Source: Massospora cicadina (taxonomy: Eukaryota > Entomophthoromycota > Entomophthoromycetes > Entomophthorales > Entomophthoraceae). From it: DNA of 64,000 bases. Position numbers and translations under genes: made by a program. The notes beneath the pieces are model-generated. The model did no database searches and was not told the DNA's origin. It was given only the letters and a program-made list of their open reading frames with translations. Positions 43,966 to 54,229 of this stretch are shown here, piece by piece. Every line of letters begins with the position of its first letter. Positions within the stretch are counted from its first letter, which is position 1. The stretch covers positions 1-64,000 of the forward strand of contig JAKSZP010004191.1 in the NCBI GenBank assembly GCA_022478985.1, written 5' to 3'.

Positions 43966-44806
43966 TGGTTGACTCAAAAATAAACTCTTCAACAAACTAT
44001 GGATTGGACTGAGTTTTCCTCCTAATGCTTGAGATAATACTCTAATTAAAACCTATTGCAATAACTTGGCTTGGGCCAATTATTGCAACATGGATTAAAT
44101 TATATTATTAAAAGCTCAGGTTGAATACCCCTAAACATTCAGGCCAATCTTCACTTCAACTACTCAGCATAGGCTAATCAACTTAACATCAAATCAATAT
44201 GATGTATCTATTGGAAGTTTGGGCTGAATACACTTGCACAGTTGGGCTGATTATCACCCTACTAAAACTCTTGGCAACTAGTACTGACTAATCGGGACCA
44301 ATATTAAGAGGTCAACATGAGAAATTGTTCAGGATTGACCTGAAGATAACGTCTACAAATCACATGAACAAAAAAATGAAATGAACATAATCAGCATGAT
44401 AGCACTTGCACATGGACTTCCCAAATGGGAGTACCTAGTGCTATTAAGTGAGGCTTGCTGATGGCCCAATTAATGGTATTTCATTTATTTTAATTGACCA
44501 CAAAATCCCCCAGAATTTGTATTTTGTCAGCAGTATGATGAAACTCATTTTGTGGTGATCCTAGTGTCATGGTTGGATAACATGATAGTAGGCACTGATG
44601 CTAGGAACAAGGCTGGGCAACAGGAGGCCCAGAAGATGAAGCTTTAGGCTCTTCCTGACTTTAAGCACACCTTAGATCGACGCTGGGTGCAAGCCAAGCA
44701 AGCCCAGGTTGATACTAAGGGTGTGCAAAACGCCCAGCCTCCGATTTCAGCTCAGGTTTTAAAACGAACGATTTACGTTTTAATTAAAAATGGGTCCATT
44801 AGCTTG

Positions 44807-44839
44807 GTTGGAGAACAAGGGTTCGAGTCCCACTCCAGC
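44807..44839 (+). ncRNA. tRNA-like mini-hairpin in U3 of the B LTR
   Basis: GTTGGAG (44807-44813) pairs over 7 bp (one G-T) with CTCCAGC (44833-44839). The loop holds GGGTTCGAGTCCC, which contains a perfect Pol III B-box consensus (GGTTCGAGTCC) in T-arm geometry. The A LTR has the same stem at 14719-14751 with GGTTTAAGTCC. No D or anticodon arm is visible, so it is not a tRNA gene. Confidence 0.35.
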
Positions 44840-45024
44840 TATGAGATTTTGAGTTCTGGTAAAATAAGGCTTCAATCAATTACTCGAGTGAAGGCCCTTT
44901 CAGTGTATCTTACCAAAATGGATGGAAGCGTCTGTTTATTGGAACATCAAGGCTTGGGTGCATTGCCGCAGAACCCAAATTTCCCTGATTCATTTTAAAT
45001 ATGTTTTTGTGATCAACACTACTT

Positions 45025-45035
45025 GTTGATCAACT
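45025..45035 (+). promoter_or_regulatory. predicted transcription start and self-primer of element B
   Basis: GTTGATCAACT is complementary over all 11 nt to AGTTGATCAAC at 45460-45470 in the PBS. A TATA-like element lies about 31 bp upstream and the leader to the first ATG is 49 nt. This follows the known Tf1 self-priming design. Confidence 0.6.
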
Positions 45036-45073
45036 TGCTTAATAAAAAACACCCCATTATTTTACGTTTTCTA

Positions 45074-45757
45074 ATGGTTCCTTGGGCAACCCTGGTGTTG
45101 AACCTCTTTGTGGAGGTCTCCAACCATGTAGGCAACTACCTTATCTCACAATTTACCAAAATCCCAGGGCCATTTGTGGGCTGCCCAGGTCCCCTCCAGA
45201 TTGAGGCACCCAAAGTCCCTGACATCAAGCCGCACTTGATTATGGACGCCCCTCTGGGGTCCACTCAAGTGGTGTTGTTTCTTACCTACCTGGTATTTTA
45301 TGTCACAATTTATATACTTGCCTGGGGTACCTTTTGTACTGGCACTGCTTGAGGTGCTTGTATTCCCATTCTTTTAATGGCTAGTTCCCTAGCAATGTGG
45401 GTTTGCATCCCACATCACCTTACTGGGAACGAGAGAATTACAGATACTCTCTTGACATTAGTTGATCAACCTTTTTATTATATGTGCATAAGAATTATCC
45501 GTGTGGGACTTTCATTATTAGTAAATTGGGTGCGCTGGCCATTTGTCACTGCCATGATGGTGCTCACCACAGTTTTCTCATTTGGTTTTGTATTAGTGCA
45601 TCTTGGCGTTATTCTCACAACTACCAACTGGGAAGTACCCTCCCTTCCTGCTCATAACTGGTGGTTTTGGACTTTTCACAATCCTAAGATTGTGATTCCC
45701 CACCTTTCTCTCAAAATTTACTCAGAAATTCACCAAACCTTAGCTTTCTTGGACTGA
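45074..45757 (+). pseudogene. LTR-encoded hydrophobic extension running into gag (element B)
   Basis: The frame starts at the first ATG of the predicted mRNA (M-V-P-W-A). It covers 128 codons of LTR and continues in the same phase across the LTR end (45457) to 45757. One TGA at 45350 interrupts it, where A has AGA in the 5' LTR and CAA in the 3' LTR. Hydrophobic segments lie at about 45270-45330, 45355-45415 and 45495-45615. Element D keeps the same segments with different codons. A host membrane gene was considered and rejected because the frame is in every LTR of the family. Confidence 0.6.
45458..45475 (+). promoter_or_regulatory. primer-binding site of element B (self-priming type)
   Basis: TTAGTTGATCAACC follows the LTR directly. 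It lacks the TGG start of tRNA-primed sites and pairs fully with 45025-45035. Confidence 0.6.
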
Positions 45758-47060
45758 AAACCCTCATTAGACAAAAACAATTCTTTGGTTCCCATCCGCT
45801 TTTGTGAGGAGTGGATCTATTGTCCCAGTTGTCTCCCGAGGCTGGGGACTGGGTTTTTGTGGTACTCCGCACCCAGCCTCTCTTGTGGAATGCAATAGGA
45901 GGTCTGGAACAGGTCCTAGAGCAGAATCGACCTGATGAATCCTCCTTCCAATCCCTCTTTGAGTTCTTTTCTCTACATCAAGAGGGTCATCCGCTGAAGA
46001 TTTACCTAAGTGAATTCTGTGAAAAAGCCTAGGTGGTGCCCTTAACTGATGAGGTTAAAACGTCGTTTCTCCATTCGACCTTAGATATATCAATACATAA
46101 CTCCCCAATTTGGCAGTCGCCTCATTCCAAATTTGATCATCTTGTCAAAATCCTTTGGGGTGGTTTCTCCGCCCCAACCTGGAAGGGGCCAGGTAATTTG
46201 GCCATCATTGGATCAAAACATATAAATACGGGTGCCAAAAAGTCATGCGCGCCTTTGAAAATGAGGGAATCTTATTCTTCAAATCCTTGATGACTTCCAA
46301 ATTTGGAATTGCACAGGGGTCTAGCCCCAAGAATGAGGTAACTGTTTCAGTCAATTCTGCCACGATGATGTCACCCATGGTTATCCCTATAAATACCGCC
46401 TCCTCAACTAGTGAGTTTTACTTAAATTGTGCGATGCTTCCCACTGATTTCCTCCCCATCTCGGCGGAATTTGGGAACATCCTAGGGTCCAAACCCATAA
46501 TTAACAAAAAGGATTCTGGTATCATTTTTTCTCCCCGACACGTTTCTAAGGAGCACACTGAGGCATTGGATCTGGGCTTGGGGGTGATGGCCCTGGATAA
46601 TGATGCTCACCAAACCCTCAAAATAAATGAGGGTTCATTTGAACAAAAAATGCATTTTATAATGCAAGCAATTTATCGCAAAATAAACCGTTTATTTGCT
46701 CATATGGTCTAGAGGAGGACTCAATTTCAGTTTATCAGATTACTCCTGAGAACCCTCGATTAACCCTACCATGATTAGGGGTTCCCAGGAAGTAGAGAAG
46801 GAGCTGCGCCACAAATATAAAGATGTCTATGCACCTGCAGAAGGTGGGGTGGGATATGTGGCCTCAGTACAAGAGTGGCCCATTATCCTTCCCCCTTCTA
46901 TGATTCCAAAACATACCCTGATGGCTTGTTCAAGTCAGAGGAAGAATTTTCTGGTGAGTTGTTGGCATTTTCTGCGTTGAATAAATCCCATTCTGGATAT
47001 TTCTTGTTGACTGCTAATCTTACATCCTCTTTTGGAAAATTCAGCACAACAATTTTGGTG
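45758..47060 (+). pseudogene. gag of element B, frameshifted
   Basis: The capsid-like part is open at 45811-46032 (L-S-P-E-A-G-D-W-V-F, then an F-E-F-F-S-L-H-Q-E-G-H segment like Retrotrans_gag proteins). It continues 46033-46290 and 46245-46712 in shifted frames, then resumes before the protease at 46875. No CCHC zinc knuckle. The region M-S-P-M-V-I-P-I-N matches A. Confidence 0.75.
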
Positions 47061-47325
47061 GATACTGGTGCTTCAAATAATTTTAAAGATCAAAATCTTG
47101 CTGACTACCTTGAGTTGAGTTATTCATCAGGTGGTATGGTTAGGGGTGGGGCATCTCAAGGTATTCCCACCCTGAATAAATGGAGCCTGTCAATTTCCAA
47201 ATTGGTTCTTATCTATTGTCTGACCAGTTTCAAGCTATCAAAAACCTCTTGTTTCCCATCATTTTGGGGGTTGAGTGGTGGCGAAAGTTTGATGCCAGAA
47301 CAAATTTAAAGAAAACACTCTAACC
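47061..47325 (+). pseudogene. aspartic protease of element B, motif intact
   Basis: D-T-G-A at 47061-47072 within the open stretch 46875-47309 (I-L-V-D-T-G-A-S-N-N-F). The frame breaks after about 47180, before the G-V-E-W-W segment. Compared with D (D-T-G-A-S-E-N-F-I-D-Q-D) the domain is well conserved. Confidence 0.85.
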
Positions 47326-48360
47326 TTGGTTTTAACTAACAGTCACCAGCATATTGTTCCTTTGTCAGAGGATAATGCCTCAGTTAAATCACCCCATTGG
47401 CCCAATATTCCCAGTTCATATCTTGCCCCTTTGTTGAAGCCCCCTGTGGAACTTTCCTTACCTTCTTGTTTGAAGGAGTTGGCATCCTCCTTTGATGCAG
47501 CTCCAGCTAGTACGCTACCAGAACATTCCGAGTTTGATTATGAATTTAAACTTACTGTGGATCTGGTGCGTATTTCTTCTCCCATATACCCATTGACTGT
47601 CCGGGAGGAGGAGGTTCTAGATGTATGGGTGAAGGAGCAGTTGGCCAAAGATGCCATCTTCCAGCGTACCTCCCCTGTTTGTTCCCCACTGCTGTTTTTT
47701 GAGAAGGCAGATGGAACATTACATCCATGTGTTGATTATGGGAACTTAAACAATGTGACTGTACCCAACCTCCATCCCATCCCTTTAGATTCCCAGATTG
47801 CACGTTATGTGGAGAGGGCAAAAGTCTTCTCCAAGCTGGACTGCCTCAATGCGTTCAATCAAATCCGGATTAAGAAGGGCCAGGAGTGGTTAACCGCATT
47901 CCATACCAGAAAAGGAATTTTCCAGTTCCGCGTTATGACTTTTGGGCTTAAGAATGCCCCTGCCATCTTTCAACTCCGCATTGATGCTGCGTTGGGAGAC
48001 TTGTTGGGGGTATGTGCGGTTGCCTACATGGATGACATTCTGGTGTTTTCCCCCAATAATGAGTCATATGCAGTTCACCTTTGACAAGTAGTGGAGAGAT
48101 TGAGGGCCGCTTGCCTTACCCTCAATATTAGTAAATGCGAATTCTTCAAGTCCCAGGTTACTTTTCTGGGCAACGTCGTTTTTGACCAGGGCCATATGAT
48201 AACTCCAGACAAGGAGAAGGCTATTAATGAGTGGCCTACCCCCACCTCTGTCAAAGAATTAAGGAGTTTTTTGGGGACATGTACATTTCTCAAGAAGTTC
48301 ACATCCAGTCTCTCTGAGGTGGCAGCCCCCTTATATAAGGCTAGCGGGGCTAAGGTGCTT
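47326..48360 (+). pseudogene. reverse transcriptase of element B
   Basis: Open 47326-48084 (252 codons) including L-H-P-C-V-D-Y-G-N-L-N, K-L-D-C-L-N-A-F-N-Q-I, F-G-L-K-N-A-P-A-I-F-Q and the catalytic Y-M-D-D at 48025-48036. It stops at TGA 48082-48084 (shared with A; element D has CAG here). It then continues in the same phase as 48091-48543 with the connection domain. Apart from that stop the palm is intact. Confidence 0.92.
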
Positions 48361-48885
48361 CAGTGGTCTTCCATTCTGGAGGATGCTTTCCAAGCGGTGA
48401 AGTGCACCTTGTTATCCACATTCATCCTTCACCATGTGGACCCTGCCAAGGAGTTCATTGTGTCCTCAGATGCTTCTAATTTTGCCATTGCTGCGGCCCT
48501 GTTACAAGTGGGGGAAGATGGGTTTGAGCACCCTGTGGGATAGTTTTCTAGGAAAATGTCTCTGCATGAGTTAAACTACGCCGTATATGACAAGGAGTTA
48601 TTAGCAGTGGTGGAGGCACTGATTTATTGGCATCACCATTTACATGGCTCTTCCCAACCATTCTGGGTATGCACTGATCACCGGGCCCTGTTGTATTACC
48701 ATGCTCCACATGTTTTGATACCACGTCAGACGCGTTGGCATGAAACCCCTGCCCTATTTACATTTTTCTATAAGTTCACCAAGGGCAAGGAGAATGGTTT
48801 GGCGGATGCTTTGAGCTGCAACCCTGCTTTGGCTCTCAATCCAAAGGAGGTAGAGATTCACAACACTCAGTTGATGATTCCCTAA
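48361..48885 (+). pseudogene. RNase H of element B
   Basis: D-A-S-N-F-A-I, K-E-L-L-A-V-V-E, C-T-D-H-R-A-L and G-L-A-D-A-L carry the four catalytic acids. A TAG at 48541-48543 (TAT in A, Tyr) interrupts it, and the shared TAA at 48883-48885 ends it. Confidence 0.9.
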
Positions 48886-49780
48886 GGTATAATTCTGCCT
48901 CAATTTTCAAGTCCATGATACATACGCCTCGCGCTCATGCCTTTGGAAAATGCAGCAGAATATAGCATGTTTAGAAAGGTAGTTCTTTCTCAGCCATTAT
49001 CAGCTGAATATGCTGTTGTTCCCGCTAAAGAGTGCTCTGAATCAGGAGGACTTATCCAGGGGATATCACATGAAGGATGGGATGTTGTGGTTTCAGGGAC
49101 GTCTATGGGCTCCTGCTGGATCACTGCGCTTGGAGATCATCCAGGGCCATCATAATGGAATCACTGTTGGTCATCCGGGAAAAGCAAAAACCGTGGAGTT
49201 GATATGATGCACTTACAATTGGAAGGGCTTGCCTGTTCAGGTAGGGCGGTATTACAAAGAGTGCTTGATCTGCAATCAGATGAAACCCAATTGGCAATCT
49301 TTAGCAGGGTTGCTGGTACCAGTCCAAAAGGCTGAAGGACCCTGGACTTCCCTATCAGTGGATTTCATTGTGGAGTTACCCGTTTCAGATGGATATGATG
49401 CAATCATGGTGGTGGTGGACCGTTTTACAAAGTTCGCTCACTTTATTCCTTGCAGAATAACTATAACTGCCGCTGAAATGACTAGGCTTTTCGTCACCCA
49501 TTTATTTGCACTCCATGGGGTTCCTCAAGAAATTATTAGTGACCAGGGACCCCAGTTTACCTCCATCTTTTGGGAAGAGTTGTGTAAGACTCTTCAGATC
49601 TGCCCCTGCCGGTCAACAGCATATCACCCCCTATCTGATGGGCAGACTGAGAGAGTGAATCAGAGTTTGGAACAATTTCTGCATTGTTACACCACCGCAG
49701 ACCATTTGGATTGGGTTCCTCACCTTCTCATGGCTCAGTTTAGTTACAACAACACTTTGCATTCCTCAATCAGTTGTTCA
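48886..49780 (+). pseudogene. integrase core of element B, triad intact
   Basis: Zinc-binding region around 49140-49280 (H-H, then C-L-I-C) broken by TGA 49205-49207 shared with A. The frame 49229-49840 holds S-V-D-F-I-V-E-L, I-I-S-D-Q-G-P-Q-F and S-D-G-Q-T-E-R-V-N-Q. The first Asp, second Asp and Glu are all present. The one-base deletion in the T run at 49781-49790 is shared with A; element D has the full run. Confidence 0.92.
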
Positions 49781-50474
49781 CCCTTTTTGCTAACCACGGC
49801 TTTAACCCTGCGTTTAACATGGAGCCCAGCTGTGGTTTGAAAGTGGAAGTGGTGCAGGACTTTGCCAAAGCTCTCAAGAAGGTCCATCAAGGGGTGTCTA
49901 TGAGTTTGAAGGCGGCTATGCTGGTTTGTAAGGAGAATACTGATGGAAAGCGCTGAGTGGGTTCAGCATACAAGGAAGGGGATCTCATGATGCTTGATGC
50001 TCACAACATCCCTATCAAGCAGATATGCAAAAGACTGGGTCCAAAGAGGATTGGTCCTTACTGGGTAGTTAGAAAGGTGGGACATGCCTCATACCAGTTG
50101 GATCTTCCCTCAGCGTTTTGGATCTTCTCCGTCTTCTATGAAAGCAAGTTGACCCTGTTTGAAGGGCCTCCACCTGTGACCCCGGAGTCTTATCTTGTGG
50201 ATGGGGCACCAGAATGGGAAGTGGAGGAGATAGTAGCCTCTCGCCAGGTTAAGCGACGCCTTGAGTACTTGGTATCATGGAAAGGGTTTGATGCAGCAGA
50301 GAACAGCTGGGTTCTGGCATGGGATTGTGTACATACCCAAGACCTGATTGAATCATTTCATAATCATTTCCCTGAGGCGGCAGGATATCAGCCAAAGCCA
50401 GCTGCTGCTATGAAGTTGTCACCAGCACATACTAACTTCTCCTTAGCAAACGCCCCTGGAGGGGGGCGGAGCAT
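49781..50474 (+). pseudogene. integrase C-terminus and chromodomain of element B
   Basis: After the shared TGA (49954-49956) the frame 49957-50493 is open to the PPT. It carries R-I-G-P-Y-W-V-V (GPY/F) and a complete chromodomain: E-W-E-V-E-E-I-V-A-S-R, R-L-E-Y-L-V-S-W-K-G-F, E-N-S-W, then D-L-I-E-S-F-H. This is the best chromodomain in the window. Confidence 0.92.
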
Positions 50475-50493
50475 AAGAAGGAGGAGAGGGTAA
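50475..50493 (+). promoter_or_regulatory. polypurine tract of element B
   Basis: AAGAAGGAGGAGAGGGTAA directly before the 3' LTR. Confidence 0.8.
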
Positions 50494-51385
50494 TGTCATG
50501 GTTGGATGACATGATAGTAGGCACTGATACTAGGAACAAGGCTGGGTGACAGGAGGCCCAGAAGATGAAGCTTCAGGCTCTTCCTGACTTGAAGCACACC
50601 TTAGATCGACGCTGGGTGTAAGCCAAGCAAGCCCAGGTTGATACTAAGGGTGTGCAAAACGCCCAGCCTCCGATTTCAGCTCAGGTTTTAAAACGAACAA
50701 TTTACGTTTTAATTAAAAATGGGTCCATTAGCTTGGTTGGAGAACAAGGGTTCGAGTCCCACTCCAGCTATGAGATTTTGAGTTCTGGTAAAATAAGGCT
50801 TCAATCAATTACTCGAGTGAAGGCCCTTTCAGTGTATCTTACCAAAATGGATGGAAGCGTCTGTTTATTGGAACATCAAGGCTTGGGTGCATTGCTGCAG
50901 AACCCAAATTTCCCTGATTCATTTTAAATATGTTTTGTGATCAACACTCCTTGTTGATCAACTTGCTTAATAAAAAACACCCCGTTATTTTACATTTTCT
51001 AATGGTTCCTTGGGCAACCCTGGTGTTGGACCTCTTCGTGGAGGTCTCCAACCATGTAGGCAACTACCTTATCTCATAATTTACCAAAACCCCAGGGCCA
51101 CCTGTGGGCTGCCCAGGTCCCCTCCAGATTGAGGCACCCAAAGTCCCTGACATCAAGCCGCACTTGATTATGGACGCCCCTCTGGGGTCCACTCAAGTGG
51201 TGTTGTTTCTTACCTACCTGGTATTTTATGTTACAATTTATATACTTGCCTGGGGTACCTTTTGTACTGGCACTGCTTGAGGTGCTTGTATTCCCAATCT
51301 TTTAATGGCTAGTTCCCTAGCAATGTGGGTTTGCATCCCACATCACCTTGCTGGAAATGAGATAGTTACAGATACTCTCTTGACA
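50494..51385 (+). repeat. 3' LTR of element B
   Basis: 892 bp, nearly identical to 44565-45457 and also carrying the hairpin and self-primer. Followed by TSD CCTAG and then the second half of insert X. Confidence 0.95.
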
Positions 51386-51924
51386 CCTAGGATCATTTTA
51401 CATGCTCATTGTTGCAATTTTTGTCCCTGAAATCCTCCCAAATATGAGAGTATTTTGCCACTAATAAACCTAGCAATAGTTCTCAGTCATATCAGTATAA
51501 GAACTAAACTGAGGTGAAAAATAATCTGTGAGATTGCGTGCTTGAATGTGGCCAGGAGATACCCTAGAGATATAAATAACAGCGCCTGGCCTAATAGATA
51601 ATTATCAATTAAAATACCTTCTAATAATAGATATTTAATTTCATCTCTTTTCTGATTTTGTTCAGAGTTCTTTCTTGAGAGTGCCAACAAGCTGGAAGTG
51701 CCAAACCTTCAACTTGTATCTATCCCTGCCTTGGTAGAAGGTTCCAAATACAAAGGGAAAATTGAGCACAAAGTTGACTAGAAGAGTTGGGGCTATCAAA
51801 ATAAGCCTAATGAGTTTCTGAACAGTCAGAATACTGTAAGCCACTGTCAAGATATAGGATAAATTGGCTGAACTCTTCCCAATTTAGCATGAAGGATTTT
51901 AATTATCAAGCGAGCTAGGCTTGG

Positions 51925-52501
51925 AACTTCATGGTGAGTTTGGATTTGGTAACCTCATTGTCCAATGGCTCAATGTCATCAACAATATTAACCAAAAATT
52001 TGTTGCTTGACACATTCTGACTATGAGGTATATGTCCGTTGGGCTTTGTACCCATAGATTTTGGATCAAGTTTCAAACTGACGACATTTTTATAATGACT
52101 TGATGCCATTGTAAAGTGATGTTAAGGACTTGACACCTAATTTCATATCTACCAAATGTGTGAGCCTGTTGGGCCTCTTTGCCCTAGTTGTAAGGTATTT
52201 TGAATTTGATTTTGAGGACTCAGCGACATTGACTTCATTAAATCCTTCCAGCTCATGGGGGTGGAATTTTCCAATGATTTCAGCGCAAATTTTCTCAATT
52301 TGCCATACTAATTTGGATAAGGCAAACGTGGGGACTGGGGGAGGAATCTTCAGAGGGAGAGCTGTTACCCAGCGCTTGTCTTCCACATGGGCAAGATTGA
52401 TTTGTGTGATGAGAAGGATAGCTGACCTCTTTGGACCCTTTTTATTAGGAAATGGGAAAACTGCCCAGTCCAAGCAGAGGGGTCGCTCCCCCAGACTTAA
52501 A
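51925..52501 (-). repeat. 5' LTR of element C, outer part
   Basis: Aligns with about 37870-38445 of the 3' LTR. The outer end reads GACTTAAA instead of GACTTACA, followed by TSD CATCT at 52502-52506. Confidence 0.8.
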
Positions 52502-52506
52502 CATCT

Positions 52507-53262
52507 GAGGTTTTGTAGTAACTTTGTCAACTCAATCTGAGCTTTTTGACTGAATGTGTGGAGTAAAATCTTCACTCTGATTGAACAAATTCCACTGAGG
52601 ACTAGGCTGGAAACATTACTAAATTTTAGACTATTTGCTACAGGGGTTTTTCTTAATTATCTGGATATCTATTTTATCTGATATCACCCCCTTGAAGAAT
52701 ATTGGAAGTGAGAATAAGGGTGTAGAAATTGTTCATGGACTCTGTTAACAGTGATTCCATAAGCAAGAGACTTGATGGAATATTAATTGCCCCTCTTATA
52801 AGTGACAATTAAGTGTCCTTCCCAAACGGACCTGAGCTTGCCGCTCATGGTAGTGATGCAACTGTGATAATATAAAGCCAAATCTGATATTTGGAAGAAG
52901 GGTAAAGGTTGTCTATGTTCATTATCTGCTATCCTTCTTTGGTGACAGTAATAACTATATTAATCATCACATCAGACTGCAAATAAATGATATATTGGGC
53001 TAATTAGTTCATAGCTTTTTCAGGATCATAAGTCCTATCAGAAAAGATACTTTTATCTATCAGAGCAGGCACTCAAGGTTCTTGACTGTATAAGACATGG
53101 AAAGAAGACATTTTAAGGATTTGATGGCACCTAATACTATAGGCTTGTAGTGCACTAGGCAAAAATGATCCCACTGTAGGGGGTCTGAGCTAGCCATTTT
53201 TTGTAATATGGAAACTAAGGTTCCATTTTCTTTTTCTACAGTACCATTTATATAATGATTGT
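52507..53262. other. flanking DNA between elements C and D, no gene
   Basis: About 750 bp that would join directly to 36822 once element C is removed. No ORF or element recognised. If the CCAAT/TATA pair at 36.7 kb belongs to a transcription unit, its first transcribed bases would lie here. Confidence 0.35.
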
Positions 53263-54158
53263 TGTAAAGAGAGTATCTGTAACTCTCGCATTTACAATGA
53301 GTTGGTGAGAGATGCACAGCCACACTGCTAGAGAATAGTAATTAGGAAGATGATTAACAGGGCACCACTTAAGATTCCGGAGCAGAAGGAACCTAGGGCA
53401 AGAGTATACAACGCTTTATGTAGTAGTTGAAAGCAAGTGAATAACATTACTTGGGAGGACACCAAAAGGGAGTCTACAATTAAGAAGAGATCAGTGCAGC
53501 AGTGCTTAAGTGCCTCAATCTGGAGGGGATCAGGGCATCCCAGCGGTGCACCAGATAATGTGGACAGTTTTGTTATAATGAAATGGACAACGTTGTCAAA
53601 GACCTCCTTGAGAAGTTCCATGCACAGGTGCGCCCAAGAAACCATAATTTTAAAAACGTAAGCTAACGGGAATTTTTATTAAAGAAAGTTGACCAATGAG
53701 GAAGGTTGGTATTAAGGAACATAATTATATAATAGAGTGGAAATTGTACATTGATGGAAGTGGTACTAAGCCTAAGTGCACCAATAAATGCATGCTTTTA
53801 TCAACCTGGGTACTATAGCTTGAGATTGTGCAAACTTGAGAAATTGATTGTAGGCATGGCCAACCCAATCTTGAAATTTCAAAAAATTGTCTGGTTTTTT
53901 GAAACCCCAATTGAAGGAAACCAGATCAAGCCGTTGTTGTTAATGATATAGCTAGTTCATTTTAACGCCCTTGCCATTACACAAGGCTGAGCATTGCACA
54001 CATCACTTAGACCAACCTGGGCATATTTGGCCTGAACCCAGCGCTGTTCTAGGGTATGTTTGAGGTTAGGAATGCCTGCTAACCTCATCTTTTTAGCCTC
54101 CTGACAGCTAGCTTTGTCCTTAGAGTTAGCCCCTCAATCATGCCATCAGACCATGACA
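53263..54158 (-). repeat. 3' LTR of element D
   Basis: 896 bp. On the minus strand it starts TGTCATGG and ends CTCTTTACA. It aligns with the A and B LTRs at lower identity. Confidence 0.85.
53328..53645 (-). pseudogene. LTR-encoded hydrophobic extension, copy in 3' LTR of D
   Basis: 105 uninterrupted codons starting at the ATG that corresponds to 45074 in B and 14986 in A (M-V-S-W-A-H-L). Recognisable shared blocks are E-V-x-(D/N)-x-V, P-L-G-C-P-D-P-L-Q-I-E-A and A-L-Y-T-L-A-x-G, followed by a hydrophobic G-A-L-L-I-I-F-L-I segment. Conservation of protein-level blocks in a diverged LTR is the main support for a coding role. As part of a 3' LTR this copy would not be joined to gag. Confidence 0.5.
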
Positions 54159-54180
54159 TTACCCTTTCATTATTTTGAGG
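54159..54180 (-). promoter_or_regulatory. polypurine tract of element D
   Basis: The minus strand ends AATGAAAGGGTAA immediately before the LTR start TGTCATGG. Confidence 0.65.
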
Positions 54181-54229
54181 CTCCACCCTCTCCAGAGGCT
54201 TTTGTCAATGAAAAGTTCTTGTGGGCCGG

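Larger units (their letters stand above)
44565..45457 (+). repeat. 5' LTR of element B
   Basis: TGTCATGG to CTTGACA. U3 contains the tRNA-like hairpin (44807-44839) and a TATA-like TTTTAAATA at about 44993. The 11-nt self-primer at 45025 marks the probable start of transcription, and the first ATG after it is at 45074. Confidence 0.95.
44565..51385 (+). mobile_element. element B: full-length Ty3/gypsy chromovirus, youngest copy
   Basis: 6821 bp, the same length as A, with perfect TSD CCTAG at 44560-44564 and 51386-51390. LTRs are 893 and 892 bp and differ at only a few percent by eye. It has fewer lesions than A, D, C or E, and the protease motif, YMDD and integrase triad are intact. It still has several frame breaks, five of them shared with element A. 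Confidence 0.95.
43966..51924. mobile_element. insert X in the 5' LTR of C (itself split by element B)
   Basis: About 1.13 kb after removal of B (43966-44564 and 51391-51924). It is absent from the other LTR copies. The flanks GGGGAGTTT (about 43957-43965) and GGTGAGTTT (just right of X) may be a 9-bp target duplication with one change. No terminal inverted repeat, ORF of note or RNA box was recognised. The edges are uncertain by some ten bases. Confidence 0.5.
36823..52501 (-). mobile_element. element C: Ty3/gypsy chromovirus, 5' LTR split by X and B
   Basis: Perfect TSD CATCT at 36818-36822 and 52502-52506. On the minus strand the order is 5' LTR (52501 to 42895, interrupted), gag, protease, RT, RNase H, integrase, chromodomain, PPT, 3' LTR (38445 to 36823). 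The internal region is about 4.45 kb. Same family as element E. It is decayed, with an altered protease and RT, while the integrase triad is preserved. Confidence 0.9.

Noticed and set aside
43966..44564. Insert X as a hAT or Mutator transposon
   Set aside because: No terminal inverted repeats or transposase could be seen. The possible 9-bp duplication alone is not enough.
44807..44839. Functional tRNA gene
   Set aside because: Only a T-arm-like hairpin with a B box is present; there is no anticodon arm, D arm or A box.
47552..47821. Minus-strand ORFs within pol of A and B
   Set aside because: Shadows of the RT frame; no independent motif.
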